DNA from: a virus
Reading direction: 5' to 3' (one strand)
Virus record (IMG/VR): IMGVR_UViG_3300020438_000317
Coordinates: 1 to 21,851 of that record
DNA length: 21,851 bases
A program made the position numbers and the translations under genes. Shown here piece after piece: positions 1-5,866 of the stretch; within the stretch, counting starts at the first letter, position 1; each line of letters opens with the position of its first letter. Under the pieces are notes generated by a model, which made no database searches, had not been told where the DNA came from, and saw only the letters and a list, made by a program, of their open reading frames with translations.

Positions 1-17
1 TTTTCCACAAACCGCAT
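1..17 (-). CDS. Start of a gene cut by the left window edge
   Basis: An ATG lies at 17-15 on the minus strand and the frame reads M-R-F-V-E before the window ends. A perfect Shine-Dalgarno, AGGAGG, lies at 30-25 with a 7-base spacer, which is the strongest ribosome binding site in the window and the main reason for calling a gene. It follows the previous stop codon by about 34 bases, as expected for the next gene in the same operon. Nothing can be said about its function. Confidence 0.6.
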
Positions 18-50
18 TATATATCCTCCTAACATACTATCAACACAAAA

Positions 51-536
51 TTAACACAATTTATCTAACCAATCTATCTGCGTATCCTCTACAAACTCTA
101 AAAAGTCTATTTGGTTATCGTCTAGTGCATCGAATTGATTCTTAAACCAACCACCTGATTCCTCAATCTGTTTATCGTTAACATACACACCACAAAAGTT
201 TAAAAATTCATCTTCATATTGCATACTTAATACAGTATCTGGATCTGTATTTCTTAGATGTTCTAATAAACCTGTGAAGAATACATGGGGAGATATCCAA
301 GAAGATTTAACTTCTACCTCTGTACCCATAAATTTTGTAACGACTGCTGACAAAGGACCAACCCAATCTTTCATAAACTCTTCGTCTACGATTTCCTGAT
401 TAGTAAGATAAAAGTCTGCAAACTCTAAACCTTTCTCATCAAAAGTTTCAATGAATTCAAAGATTCTTACGAATTCTCTTTCTGCATCATTGTTTCCTTT
501 TTCAAATTGTATAGTAGAATATACATTATTTGCCAT
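51..536 (-). CDS. Acidic conserved-looking phage protein, unknown function
   Basis: A 161-residue, strongly acidic protein beginning M-A-N-N-V-Y-S-T-I-Q-F. The ATG at 536 is chosen over the upstream in-frame start because GGGAG stands 7 bases before it. The upstream gene ends at 526, so the two overlap by 11 bases. The N-terminal pattern, a short polar lead followed by a strand-like Y-S-T-I-Q-F-E, resembles small phage proteins with a ferredoxin-like fold (the DUF1281/Api92-like group), but this is only a resemblance. The C-terminal half is rich in Asp, Glu and aromatic residues. There is no signal peptide, membrane segment or catalytic motif that I recognise. Its acidity could suit a DNA-mimic or binding partner, but nothing here demonstrates that. 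Confidence 0.8.
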   Translation of the reverse strand: MANNVYSTIQFEKGNNDAEREFVRIFEFIETFDEKGLEFADFYLTNQEIVDEEFMKDWVGPLSAVVTKFMGTEVEVKSSWISPHVFFTGLLEHLRNTDPDTVLSMQYEDEFLNFCGVYVNDKQIEESGGWFKNQFDALDDNQIDFLEFVEDTQIDWLDKLC

Positions 537-729
537 GTAGTTGCTCCCTTTGTCTAACGAATGTCTTTGCTGTGTCAACAGCTAAATTTCTATCACCTAA
601 ATATTCTGTAAAGACCAAATCGTCCTTACTAAAAAACTCTACTTTGAACATTCCGTCTGGCACCTCCATGGGTGAGATCTCTGCTCTAAAAAATTCGTTA
701 CCAAAGGTAGCTTTTTGTAGATTATTCAA
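526..729 (-). CDS. Small protein of unknown function with a TTG start
   Basis: A 67-residue protein running from a TTG codon at 729 to a stop at 526. The TTG overlaps the end of the preceding gene (stop at 724-722) and follows GGGAG at a spacer of about 11 bases, so reinitiation after the upstream gene is likely. The sequence looks like an alternating strand/helix fold (strands around F-K-V-E-F-F and L-V-F-T-E-Y, then a C-terminal basic helix). I do not recognise the family. An alternative is a later internal ATG (M-E-V-P-D-G), which would leave about 47 residues. Confidence 0.6.
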   Translation of the reverse strand: MNNLQKATFGNEFFRAEISPMEVPDGMFKVEFFSKDDLVFTEYLGDRNLAVDTAKTFVRQREQLHGK

Positions 730-967
730 CAGGAAAATTACTCCCTGAAAAATTAAATCTACGGCTATTGAGAATGTCTAATTTCTCTTGGTTGTCTGCT
801 ATAATTTGGATCTGACTGTCAATAGATTGAATTATGTCTGGGTGTTCACCTATCCCTGCTGGATTTTCTAAATACACTCTTACATTAGCTCTTGCAGCTT
901 GTATGTTGCCACGATATTGATTGCTTAATGCTTCAATTAATTCTCTTGATAAATCTATTTTTTCCAT
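722..967 (-). CDS. Small helical phage protein with a GIGEHPD motif
   Basis: An 81-residue protein, mostly helical, with the central motif N-P-A-G-I-G-E-H-P-D at about residues 35-44 followed by a long amphipathic helix. My recollection is that this G-I-G-E-H-P-D pattern recurs in small uncharacterised proteins of T4-like marine phages, so I treat it as conserved, with no known function. The ATG at 967 follows AGGA by 6 bases. A T4-type late promoter box lies about 105 bases upstream (1077-1070), suggesting late expression together with the two or three genes downstream. Confidence 0.8.
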   Translation of the reverse strand: MEKIDLSRELIEALSNQYRGNIQAARANVRVYLENPAGIGEHPDIIQSIDSQIQIIADNQEKLDILNSRRFNFSGSNFPVE

Positions 968-1069
968 GTCTTATCCTTTTTTTAATTGTCTGGTGGATAA
1001 GTTTTATATCATTATCCAGGATATATGTTTTTGTATTGGCCGTTTAACGAGTCTACCTAGCTCTCTCCT

Positions 1070-1077
1070 TATTTATA
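1070..1077 (-). promoter_or_regulatory. T4-type late promoter box
   Basis: TATAAATA on the minus strand, an exact match to the T4 late promoter box recognised by the gp55/gp33/gp45 late transcription machinery. It lies upstream of the gene at 967-722 and contains the stop codon of the 28-codon ORF (TAA at 1075-1073). The exact octamer occurs only a few times in the window, mostly just upstream of genes. Confidence 0.6.
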
Positions 1078-1159
1078 ATTGGTCTTTTGATCTCGGACGA
1101 CCTCGGTGTACCAAACCTCTTTGAAAATGTAATGGAGCCACAGGGTTCTTATGTTTCAT
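1073..1159 (-). CDS. Candidate 28-residue basic microprotein
   Basis: A 28-residue ORF starting M-K-H-K-N-P-V-A-P-L and ending R-G-R-P-R-S-K-D-Q-L. GGAG lies 6 bases before the ATG, an ideal ribosome binding site. The peptide is basic, and its opening N-P-V-A pattern resembles tiny basic proteins I recall from other phages, although that is only a recollection. The Shine-Dalgarno lies inside the 5' arm of a 10-bp hairpin whose 3' arm is inside the coding region, so translation could be controlled by RNA folding. The stop codon lies inside the late promoter box. Alternatively this is non-coding and the hairpin is a transcription terminator of the upstream gene. Confidence 0.4.
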   Translation of the reverse strand: MKHKNPVAPLHFQRGLVHRGRPRSKDQL

Positions 1160-1172
1160 ATATGGCTCCATT
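1131..1172 (-). promoter_or_regulatory. 10-bp hairpin enclosing a ribosome binding site and ATG
   Basis: AATGGAGCCA pairs perfectly with TGGCTCCATT across a 22-base loop. On the transcript (minus strand) the 5' arm carries the GGAG ribosome binding site and the loop holds the ATG of the 28-codon ORF. It starts 10 bases after the stop of the gene at 1434-1183, so it could also act as an intrinsic terminator. However, the following bases (TACATTTTC) give only a weak U-run. Confidence 0.55.
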
Positions 1173-1182
1173 TAAGACTAGC

Positions 1183-1434
1183 TTAACTGAATGATACGCC
1201 AGCTGCGTGTGCTGCTGCTACCATAGCTCTGCTAGGTGTACCAAGTCTGTAAGTCGGGTTGCCTACATTGTTGGTATTTGTGTAGATAGAATATCCTTTA
1301 GATCTTAAAACATTGATCTTTGCAGGTAGTCTATTTACTTTGAGTTTATGTGTTGCCACAGCGTTACTCAACGCTTTGCCTTGATTCAAAAAGTTTAGAA
1401 CTTTTTGCTCTTGGCTCACTTTACGATTAGCCAT
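1183..1434 (-). CDS. Small helix-turn-helix DNA-binding protein
   Basis: An 83-residue protein starting M-A-N-R-K-V-S. Residues about 10-50 form a winged or simple helix-turn-helix: a helix ending F-L-N-Q-G, a turn with A-L-S-N-A-V-A, a recognition helix K-V-N-R-L-P-A-K-I-N-V-L-R, then G-Y-S-I-Y-T. This is the layout of the small phage HTH domain in which an R-I/L-x-x-L-R-x-x-G-Y-x-I stretch closes the domain. The ATG at 1434 has GGAG 7 bases upstream. The gene begins 2 bases inside the overlap with the previous gene's end (1436). A role in phage transcription control is likely for the fold but its target is unknown. A terminator-like hairpin follows the stop. Confidence 0.75.
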   Translation of the reverse strand: MANRKVSQEQKVLNFLNQGKALSNAVATHKLKVNRLPAKINVLRSKGYSIYTNTNNVGNPTYRLGTPSRAMVAAAHAAGVSFS

Positions 1435-1435
1435 A

Positions 1436-1792
1436 TTAGCTCTCCATGTTGTTGGCATAATTGCCAGGTTGTGTACCTTCATTTACAGTCACAGTAGTAG
1501 AAACAGTATTACCTGCTGTTACCGTTCTTGTAGACTTAGGTACATTACGATACACGACTTTCTGTAAAGCATCTCTTACATCAAAGTTAGACTTAATGTC
1601 ATCCCTTTCAAGCAAATAATTAGATGCTTCCTTCTTAGTCATGGCTTGCGGCAATTCAGCAAACCAAGTATCTTGGTTACCCTTAGCCGTAAGTTTCTTA
1701 ATGCGAGATACCATGTCATTACCGAATCTAGCCTTAGTTTGGCCTGTTTCAGTTACGCTATAGCCTGCATAATTAAATAGTTGTTCAGTCAT
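1436..1792 (-). CDS. Conserved-looking phage protein, unknown function
   Basis: A 118-residue protein starting M-T-E-Q-L-F-N-Y-A-G-Y. The N-terminal two thirds looks globular, with a basic segment (S-R-I-K-K-L-T-A-K-G) and a helix with K-K-E-A-S-N-Y-L-L. The last 40 residues are Thr/Val/Asn-rich and low in complexity, probably a flexible tail. AAGGTG lies 5 bases before the ATG. It is the first gene after a strong early-type promoter (1852-1824), and the HTH gene follows directly, so the two are probably an early operon. I do not recognise the family. Early expression ahead of a DNA-binding protein suggests a takeover function, which is inference. Confidence 0.8.
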   Translation of the reverse strand: MTEQLFNYAGYSVTETGQTKARFGNDMVSRIKKLTAKGNQDTWFAELPQAMTKKEASNYLLERDDIKSNFDVRDALQKVVYRNVPKSTRTVTAGNTVSTTVTVNEGTQPGNYANNMES

Positions 1793-1823
1793 ATTATCAC
1801 CTTTTTTCTCATTTACAAGTTAC

Positions 1824-1852
1824 ATTATGCACTCTATTGTACCTAATGTCAA
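1824..1852 (-). promoter_or_regulatory. Sigma70-like promoter with conserved GAGTGCATAAT core
   Basis: Minus strand TTGACA (1852-1847), 17-base spacer, CATAAT (1829-1824). The spacer ends AGAGTG, identical to the three sister promoters near 2.3, 10.8 and 20.8 kb. It is nearly identical over 30 bases to the polymerase promoter (10838-10810). It sits 32 bases upstream of the ATG at 1792, so it drives the gene at 1792-1436. Confidence 0.75.
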
Positions 1853-1876
1853 CCACTTTGTGGACCAAAAGAGCTA

Positions 1877-2254
1877 TTAAGCTGCTAATCTTTCTAGCAC
1901 TCTTTCCTTAGAGTAAGGAATGTTTTTGTGGTAACAGTAGAACCCAAAGTCCCATGATTCCACATCTTCAGCTTCCATATCCCAAGCAAGAGCTTGCCTA
2001 AAGTCTTTTGCTCCCATATCAACTAAATTGGCATAATGACTTTTCAAAGCCTTCCAAGCTCGAGTCTCGATATTATGTATGCGATCTGCTTCCTCAGAAG
2101 CTGCCTCATAAAGTCTATCAAGCTCAACTTTAAGCTCTTGGACAGACATACCATTGTAAAGGCCTCTAGGTCTAAACCCGTAAGCGTCTTTGTGAGTATC
2201 ACTAATATAAGTTAAAAGTTGATCTCTTTCTGATAAGTCTTCCCAATTTGTCAT
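1877..2254 (-). CDS. Conserved-looking phage protein with a DAYGFRPRG motif
   Basis: A 125-residue protein. The segment H-K-D-A-Y-G-F-R-P-R-G at about residues 21-31 is a pattern I recall from many small uncharacterised phage proteins. It is followed by a long charged helix (about 38-75) and an aromatic-rich region (W-D-F-G-F-Y-C-Y). The ATG at 2254 has only a weak AAGG signal 10 or more bases upstream, and no better start is available. It is the first gene behind the promoter at 2315-2287 and lies between two promoters, so it is an early monocistronic or short-operon gene. No catalytic motif is recognisable. Confidence 0.8.
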   Translation of the reverse strand: MTNWEDLSERDQLLTYISDTHKDAYGFRPRGLYNGMSVQELKVELDRLYEAASEEADRIHNIETRAWKALKSHYANLVDMGAKDFRQALAWDMEAEDVESWDFGFYCYHKNIPYSKERVLERLAA

Positions 2255-2270
2255 AATCTTTATACCTTTT

Positions 2271-2346
2271 TATTTAATATACATACATTATGCACTCTGG
2301 CGGACCATAAGTCAAGCACTTTTTGTACTTTTTTTGAAATCTTTTT
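2271..2346 (-). repeat. Promoter cassette, copy 1 of 2
   Basis: This 76-base segment matches 20805-20880 at 64 positions by hand count, without gaps. The match covers the upstream A-rich block, -35, -10 and about 16 bases of leader. The conserved parts are the promoter elements; the 13 bases between the -35 and the A-block have diverged most, which suggests selection on the elements. Confidence 0.7.
2287..2315 (-). promoter_or_regulatory. Sigma70-like promoter, twin of the cobS promoter
   Basis: Minus strand TTGACT (2315-2310), a 17-base spacer ending CGCCAGAGTG, CATAAT (2292-2287). An A-rich block AAAAAGATTTCAAAA (2346-2332) lies 17 bases upstream of the -35, like an UP element. The same block, spacing and core recur in front of the CobS-like gene. 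Confidence 0.75.
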
Positions 2347-2364
2347 TGGTGAGATATCAGTAAG

Positions 2365-3015
2365 TTAGGCGTAATGTAGGTAGGTTTGCATATTATATTT
2401 ACTGCCTTCTTCGGGCATATTCTCAATAATAGGGTACTCCCAGCTAGGTGGGTATATAACTACTCTGCCTTTGATAGATTCTACGCCAACACCCTGTCTA
2501 GGGAAATTAGTCATTTTATTGTTATCTGATAGGTAAAATAGGAATCCTATGGCACGAATAGCACTTTCATGATTAACCACATCTATATGTGGGTTTGCTA
2601 TTGGTTCCTCATCAGGATCGTATTTTCTTATTTTTAGAGATTCAAGGCCTTTATGTGCAATCATATTAGGAAGATTCAAATCCTCTAAATAATGCTCATA
2701 TAGTTTCATTATATGATCTTTTAGTTGTTCATGTACATCTTCACCTTCGTGATTTTTACTGTAAGAATATTGAACACATTTAATTTGTTCTTCGTCGATG
2801 TTATCATGTAGGTCTGTATTCGTATTGAATACTTCTATTAAATCATCACAAAACCCAGGATCTAATGCGCCATCATAGATTCTAATAGCACCTATTTGTT
2901 TGGCTTTTAATTCTTTTTCTAGTTTTAAAGAATTCTCTTTTAACTGTTCAATAGTTAACCCTTCCTTTTTAGGTGCAGGTTCTATTGTTCCGATATCGTT
3001 TCTGGTGTCTTCCAT
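2365..3015 (-). CDS. 2OG-Fe(II) oxygenase-like (prolyl 4-hydroxylase type) protein
   Basis: A 216-residue protein with the double-stranded beta-helix layout of the phage 2-oxoglutarate/iron oxygenases. There is a helical N-terminal region, the iron-binding H-x-D motif in N-P-H-I-D (His143, Asp145), the strand A-I-G-F-L-F-Y-L-S-D, and the closing segment E-E-G-S-K-Y-N-M-Q-T-Y-L with Lys206 in the place usually taken by the residue binding 2-oxoglutarate. Family members normally have a second iron-binding His about 8 residues before the G-x-K-Y segment. Here the position reads Ile (S-W-E-Y-P-I-I-E-N), so the third ligand appears to be missing and activity is uncertain. GGAG precedes the ATG at 3015 by about 10 bases. 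It overlaps the end of the previous gene by 34 bases. Phage relatives are proposed to hydroxylate proteins; the target is unknown. Confidence 0.75.
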   Translation of the reverse strand: MEDTRNDIGTIEPAPKKEGLTIEQLKENSLKLEKELKAKQIGAIRIYDGALDPGFCDDLIEVFNTNTDLHDNIDEEQIKCVQYSYSKNHEGEDVHEQLKDHIMKLYEHYLEDLNLPNMIAHKGLESLKIRKYDPDEEPIANPHIDVVNHESAIRAIGFLFYLSDNNKMTNFPRQGVGVESIKGRVVIYPPSWEYPIIENMPEEGSKYNMQTYLHYA

Positions 3016-3212
3016 ACTAATTTTACTCCACGTCTTGTTAATTCATTAATAAATTTATTTTTATGTTTTTTCTTACCATTATTTATGGCGTCAATTAAAT
3101 CTTCGGTTGAAACTTGCCCCACATAATAGTGCTTCATTCTAGTTCTTTTCGTTGGTCTGCCATCTGGACCTTTAATATATTCTTTGTGGCTGGGTTTAAA
3201 TTTTGGGGGCAT
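2982..3212 (-). CDS. Small basic phage protein (KEYIKGPDGRPTKR type)
   Basis: A 76-residue very basic protein starting M-P-P-K-F-K-P-S-H-K-E-Y-I-K-G. The ATG at 3212 has AGGAG just upstream (spacer 3-4 bases), and the longer in-frame extension would run far into the preceding gene. The sequence pattern K-P-S-x-K-E-Y-I-K, then a D-G-R motif, K-H-Y, and a C-terminal E-L-T-R-R-G-V-K-L-V is one I recall in small conserved proteins of T4-like cyanophages, with no known function. The basic charge would suit nucleic acid binding, which is inference. Confidence 0.75.
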   Translation of the reverse strand: MPPKFKPSHKEYIKGPDGRPTKRTRMKHYYVGQVSTEDLIDAINNGKKKHKNKFINELTRRGVKLVWKTPETISEQ

Positions 3213-3231
3213 TCTCTCTCCTATTATATAA

Positions 3232-3555
3232 TTATTTTTCCTTTTGTTTACTTGAACCTGTGTAAAGACCAAACCAGGCAGCTCCAGCGCCAACTACGAC
3301 ACTAACCAACCCACTCTGTTCCATTGTAGGAGCATTTAACTCCATATACCAAATTACTACTTTGTAGAGTAAGTAAATGTATGTAGATATAAAGATACGA
3401 GGAAATATTCTCCATTGATCAAATGCTCTTGCAAGGTCAATTAAACCTTGATATCTGTTTTTACTTGAATCTTTTAGATTTGTATCTATCTCTAATTCTA
3501 AATTTACTTTTCTTGTTTGTGGTTCTTCAGACCAATCATTTTTTGAATCTACCAT
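3232..3555 (-). CDS. Two-helix membrane protein, possibly holin-like
   Basis: A 107-residue protein with a charged N-terminal 45 residues, a first membrane segment at about 50-71 (aromatic, F-P-R-I-F-I-S-T-Y-I-Y-L-L-Y), a short loop and a second segment at about 81-101 (G-L-V-S-V-V-V-G-A-G-A-A-W-F-G-L-Y), then a basic tail. Size, two helices and a lysine-rich end fit a class II holin-like shape, but no lysozyme gene is nearby and holin function is not demonstrated. AGGAG stands 5 bases before the ATG. A late promoter octamer (3642-3635) inside the upstream gene lies about 80 bases away, which would suit a late lysis gene. Confidence 0.75.
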   Translation of the reverse strand: MVDSKNDWSEEPQTRKVNLELEIDTNLKDSSKNRYQGLIDLARAFDQWRIFPRIFISTYIYLLYKVVIWYMELNAPTMEQSGLVSVVVGAGAAWFGLYTGSSKQKEK

Positions 3556-3557
3556 TT

Positions 3558-4313
3558 TTACTCCTGTGGAAATAGTTCCATATAATTCGTATTCTTGCCT
3601 TTCACTTTAAGTAAGTGATTAACAAGTTCACTATTATTTATATCCATTTTTAACTTAGCAAAAGGAATATATCCTACTCTTAACGCTGGATCTCCTTTTT
3701 CAGGTAGTTCTAATCTTTCTTGTAACATTTGTCTTGCATTTTCTACTCTAACTTTAAATGCTCTTATATCTGTTTCCTCTAAATCATCACCCAACCAACA
3801 CATGAAACTAGGGCGTGCATATTCTTGTGGACGATATTGTTCTTTCTTTATATCATAATCATTAGAAAAAACAACCTCAGCAAAATGTTTACCTACATGA
3901 GAGTAATTAATATACAATGTTCCAAACTCTCTTGTAAGAGTAAAATGTTCATAGTCTTCTTCGGTTAATTCCATCTTAGCATTATCATCACCAAACATAT
4001 AGCCCCATCGAGGCGGAAATCCATGTTCAACTAATTCATGGTAATGAATAAGATTATTTAATCTACTTAATTCCTTGGTAGGTGTTTTATGATCTGCAAA
4101 TATGTCATGTAATTTGTTCATATCATCAGAAGGTTCAAGTCCTAACATGTAAAGTGATTTATCTATTTCATCTTTTATTTGTATATCTGTTTCACCCATA
4201 AAAAATATTTGTTTAGAAGTGCTTTCATGTTTCTCAAAAAAACTGGCAAATCTTTTTGCCACAGGTGTATCCATTACTTCCCATTCTATATCATTAAAAT
4301 TTAAAGTCGTCAT
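3558..4313 (-). CDS. Phage protein of unknown function downstream of gene 41
   Basis: A 251-residue protein starting M-T-T-L-N-F-N-D-I-E-W. The ATG at 4313 overlaps the end of the helicase gene by 20 bases; there is only a weak ribosome binding site, so coupling to the helicase is likely. Visible traits are a His/Tyr-rich segment L-N-N-L-I-H-Y-H-E-L-V-E-H near the middle, many aromatic and acidic residues, a Y-R-P-Q-E-Y-A-R-P-S-F segment, and a basic helix near R-A-F-K-V-R-V-E-N-A-R. I see no known catalytic motif, membrane segment or nucleotide-binding loop and do not recognise the family. Confidence 0.8.
   Translation of the reverse strand: MTTLNFNDIEWEVMDTPVAKRFASFFEKHESTSKQIFFMGETDIQIKDEIDKSLYMLGLEPSDDMNKLHDIFADHKTPTKELSRLNNLIHYHELVEHGFPPRWGYMFGDDNAKMELTEEDYEHFTLTREFGTLYINYSHVGKHFAEVVFSNDYDIKKEQYRPQEYARPSFMCWLGDDLEETDIRAFKVRVENARQMLQERLELPEKGDPALRVGYIPFAKLKMDINNSELVNHLLKVKGKNTNYMELFPQE
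3635..3642 (-). promoter_or_regulatory. T4-type late promoter box inside a gene
   Basis: TATAAATA on the minus strand, within the 3' end of the gene at 4313-3558 and 80 bases upstream of the membrane-protein start at 3555. The octamer is exact, but in AT-rich coding sequence it can occur by chance. Confidence 0.4.
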
Positions 4314-5670
4314 ACTTATTTTCCGTTTGTCCGCTATCAAATACAGGAATATCTATATTCGCATCAGTAAGTTGAGTTTGTGCTGAAGGATCTAGATCAA
4401 ATAATTTCATTCTAGCTCTATCAACTCCTATCATAAATCTTTTGTTCCTTGTAGGATCAGCATATCTGTTTTTCAACTGTTTAATCATAAATTGTCCCAT
4501 CTGTTCTAGTTCTTCTGTACTAATAATAGCAAACATTAAGTCTGCTGTAGCAGGAAGACCAAAACTCTCAGAAGTATCTGTTAATGAAACATCACTATTG
4601 TCATAACCACCTCTTGTTGTTTGTGTAGCACTTACAATAGGAACATCTTGTTCAACAGCCAACCCTCTAAGTTCTTCTGCTATACTCTTAATAATTGTAT
4701 AAGAGTTAGCGCTACTCCCAGGCCTAAATCTACTACTAGAGCATATATTCAAATAGTCAATAAAGATAATGTCTGGGAAAAAACTTCTTTTCAATTTCAA
4801 TTCATTAATTAATGCCTTAAAGTGTCCACTATGTGCAGACGCTGTAGGATATTCTTTAACAATAAGTCTACCTTCAATCTTATCGTTTATCTTTTTAATT
4901 CTATCATCATACATTGCCTTAGATAAATCACTTAGTTCCTGTATAGGGATATTCATTAGGTTAGCATCTATTCTCTCTGCGATGCGTTCTTCTGACATTT
5001 CTAGGGTAATATACAATACATTTTTACCCTTAGAGATTGCTGCCGACGCCATATGACACATAAACAGGGATTTACCTACACCAGTACCCGCCAATGCTAT
5101 ATTAAGAGTCTTATTAGATAAACCACCTTCTGTTATTTTATTAAACATGTCCAGATCAAACTCTACCTTTTCTTCTAACCTATGATAAAAGTCATATCGT
5201 TTCTCGGCATCTTCTATAAAATCATGTCCTATGTTTGTATCAAATCCTACACTCAATGCCTCAGATAAAATACTAGGCAAAGCATCTGTAGATTTCTCTT
5301 TATTCTTACCATCTATAATTTGTATAGATTCCATTACTCCTAAATATAGAGCTTTATCCTTACAAAATTTTTCTGTTTCGTCTACTAACCAATCTCTATT
5401 AACCTCATCTCCATTTAGAGTGTTAATAACTTCCATACACTTAGCATGACTATCTTCATTTAAAGATGTGTCTTCATTAACTGCTAGAATAATTGCTTGT
5501 TTACTAGGAGGATTGTTATATTTTTCTACAAAGCTATGAATAATATCAAATACTTTTTTATCTTCATACTGCATAAAGTATTCAGGTTTTAGAAAAGGAA
5601 TTACTTTCCTAACATAAGCATCATCTTTTATAAGATTTTCTAATATAACTTGTTCAATTCTATTCTTCAA
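4294..5670 (-). CDS. 41: Replicative DNA helicase (T4 gp41 type)
   Basis: A 458-residue DnaB/RecA-fold helicase, the counterpart of T4 gp41 (475 residues), which unwinds DNA 5'-to-3' at the fork and carries the primase. The N-terminal domain (to about 150) matches the gp41 pattern E-Y-F-x-x-x-x-x-K. Walker A is A-G-T-G-V-G-K-S at 194-201, and the Walker B strand is I-I-F-I-D-Y-L-N-I-C. Downstream are E-E-L-R-G-L-A-V-E, the glutamine motif S-A-T-Q-T-T-R, and G-L-P-A-T-A-D, all near-identical in T4 gp41. The start is TTG at 5670, overlapping the stop of the preceding small gene. No ATG is available before the conserved N-terminus, so a non-ATG, coupled start is the best reading. It follows uvsX as in other T4-like marine phages. 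Confidence 0.95.
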   Translation of the reverse strand: MKNRIEQVILENLIKDDAYVRKVIPFLKPEYFMQYEDKKVFDIIHSFVEKYNNPPSKQAIILAVNEDTSLNEDSHAKCMEVINTLNGDEVNRDWLVDETEKFCKDKALYLGVMESIQIIDGKNKEKSTDALPSILSEALSVGFDTNIGHDFIEDAEKRYDFYHRLEEKVEFDLDMFNKITEGGLSNKTLNIALAGTGVGKSLFMCHMASAAISKGKNVLYITLEMSEERIAERIDANLMNIPIQELSDLSKAMYDDRIKKINDKIEGRLIVKEYPTASAHSGHFKALINELKLKRSFFPDIIFIDYLNICSSSRFRPGSSANSYTIIKSIAEELRGLAVEQDVPIVSATQTTRGGYDNSDVSLTDTSESFGLPATADLMFAIISTEELEQMGQFMIKQLKNRYADPTRNKRFMIGVDRARMKLFDLDPSAQTQLTDANIDIPVFDSGQTENKYDDFKF

Positions 5671-5866
5671 TTGGATTATCCATTTCTTTTAATATTCCGT
5701 CACCATTAAACTTTACATACTCATTATAGACATCACGAACACAAGGCATGCAAATATAAATTTCTTCTTCTGTGTTGTGAAAACAATAAGATTTATCGTT
5801 TTTCTTTATTATGTCTCCACAACGATCGCATTTAGACTTTTTCGTATTCTTGTTGAATATCTTCAT
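5660..5866 (-). CDS. Small zinc-ribbon-like protein between uvsX and 41
   Basis: A 68-residue protein (72 if the ATG at 5878 is used) with two Cys pairs, C-D-R-C and C-M-P-C, 22 residues apart. This is a typical zinc knuckle or ribbon, with an extra Cys/His (C-F-H) between. The gene starts inside the end of uvsX (35- or 47-base overlap) and its stop overlaps the helicase start, so the three are translated as a coupled unit. I favour the ATG at 5866: GGGAG lies 12 bases ahead of it but directly abuts the 5878 ATG. Being locked between recombinase and helicase suggests a role in replication or recombination, but no function is known to me. Confidence 0.75.
   Translation of the reverse strand: MKIFNKNTKKSKCDRCGDIIKKNDKSYCFHNTEEEIYICMPCVRDVYNEYVKFNGDGILKEMDNPIEE

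Noticed and set aside
968-1069. Possible tRNA in the gap before the gene at 967
   Set aside because: No T-arm consensus, anticodon stem or acceptor pairing could be found on either strand; only a 6-bp GGATAA/TTATCC stem is present.
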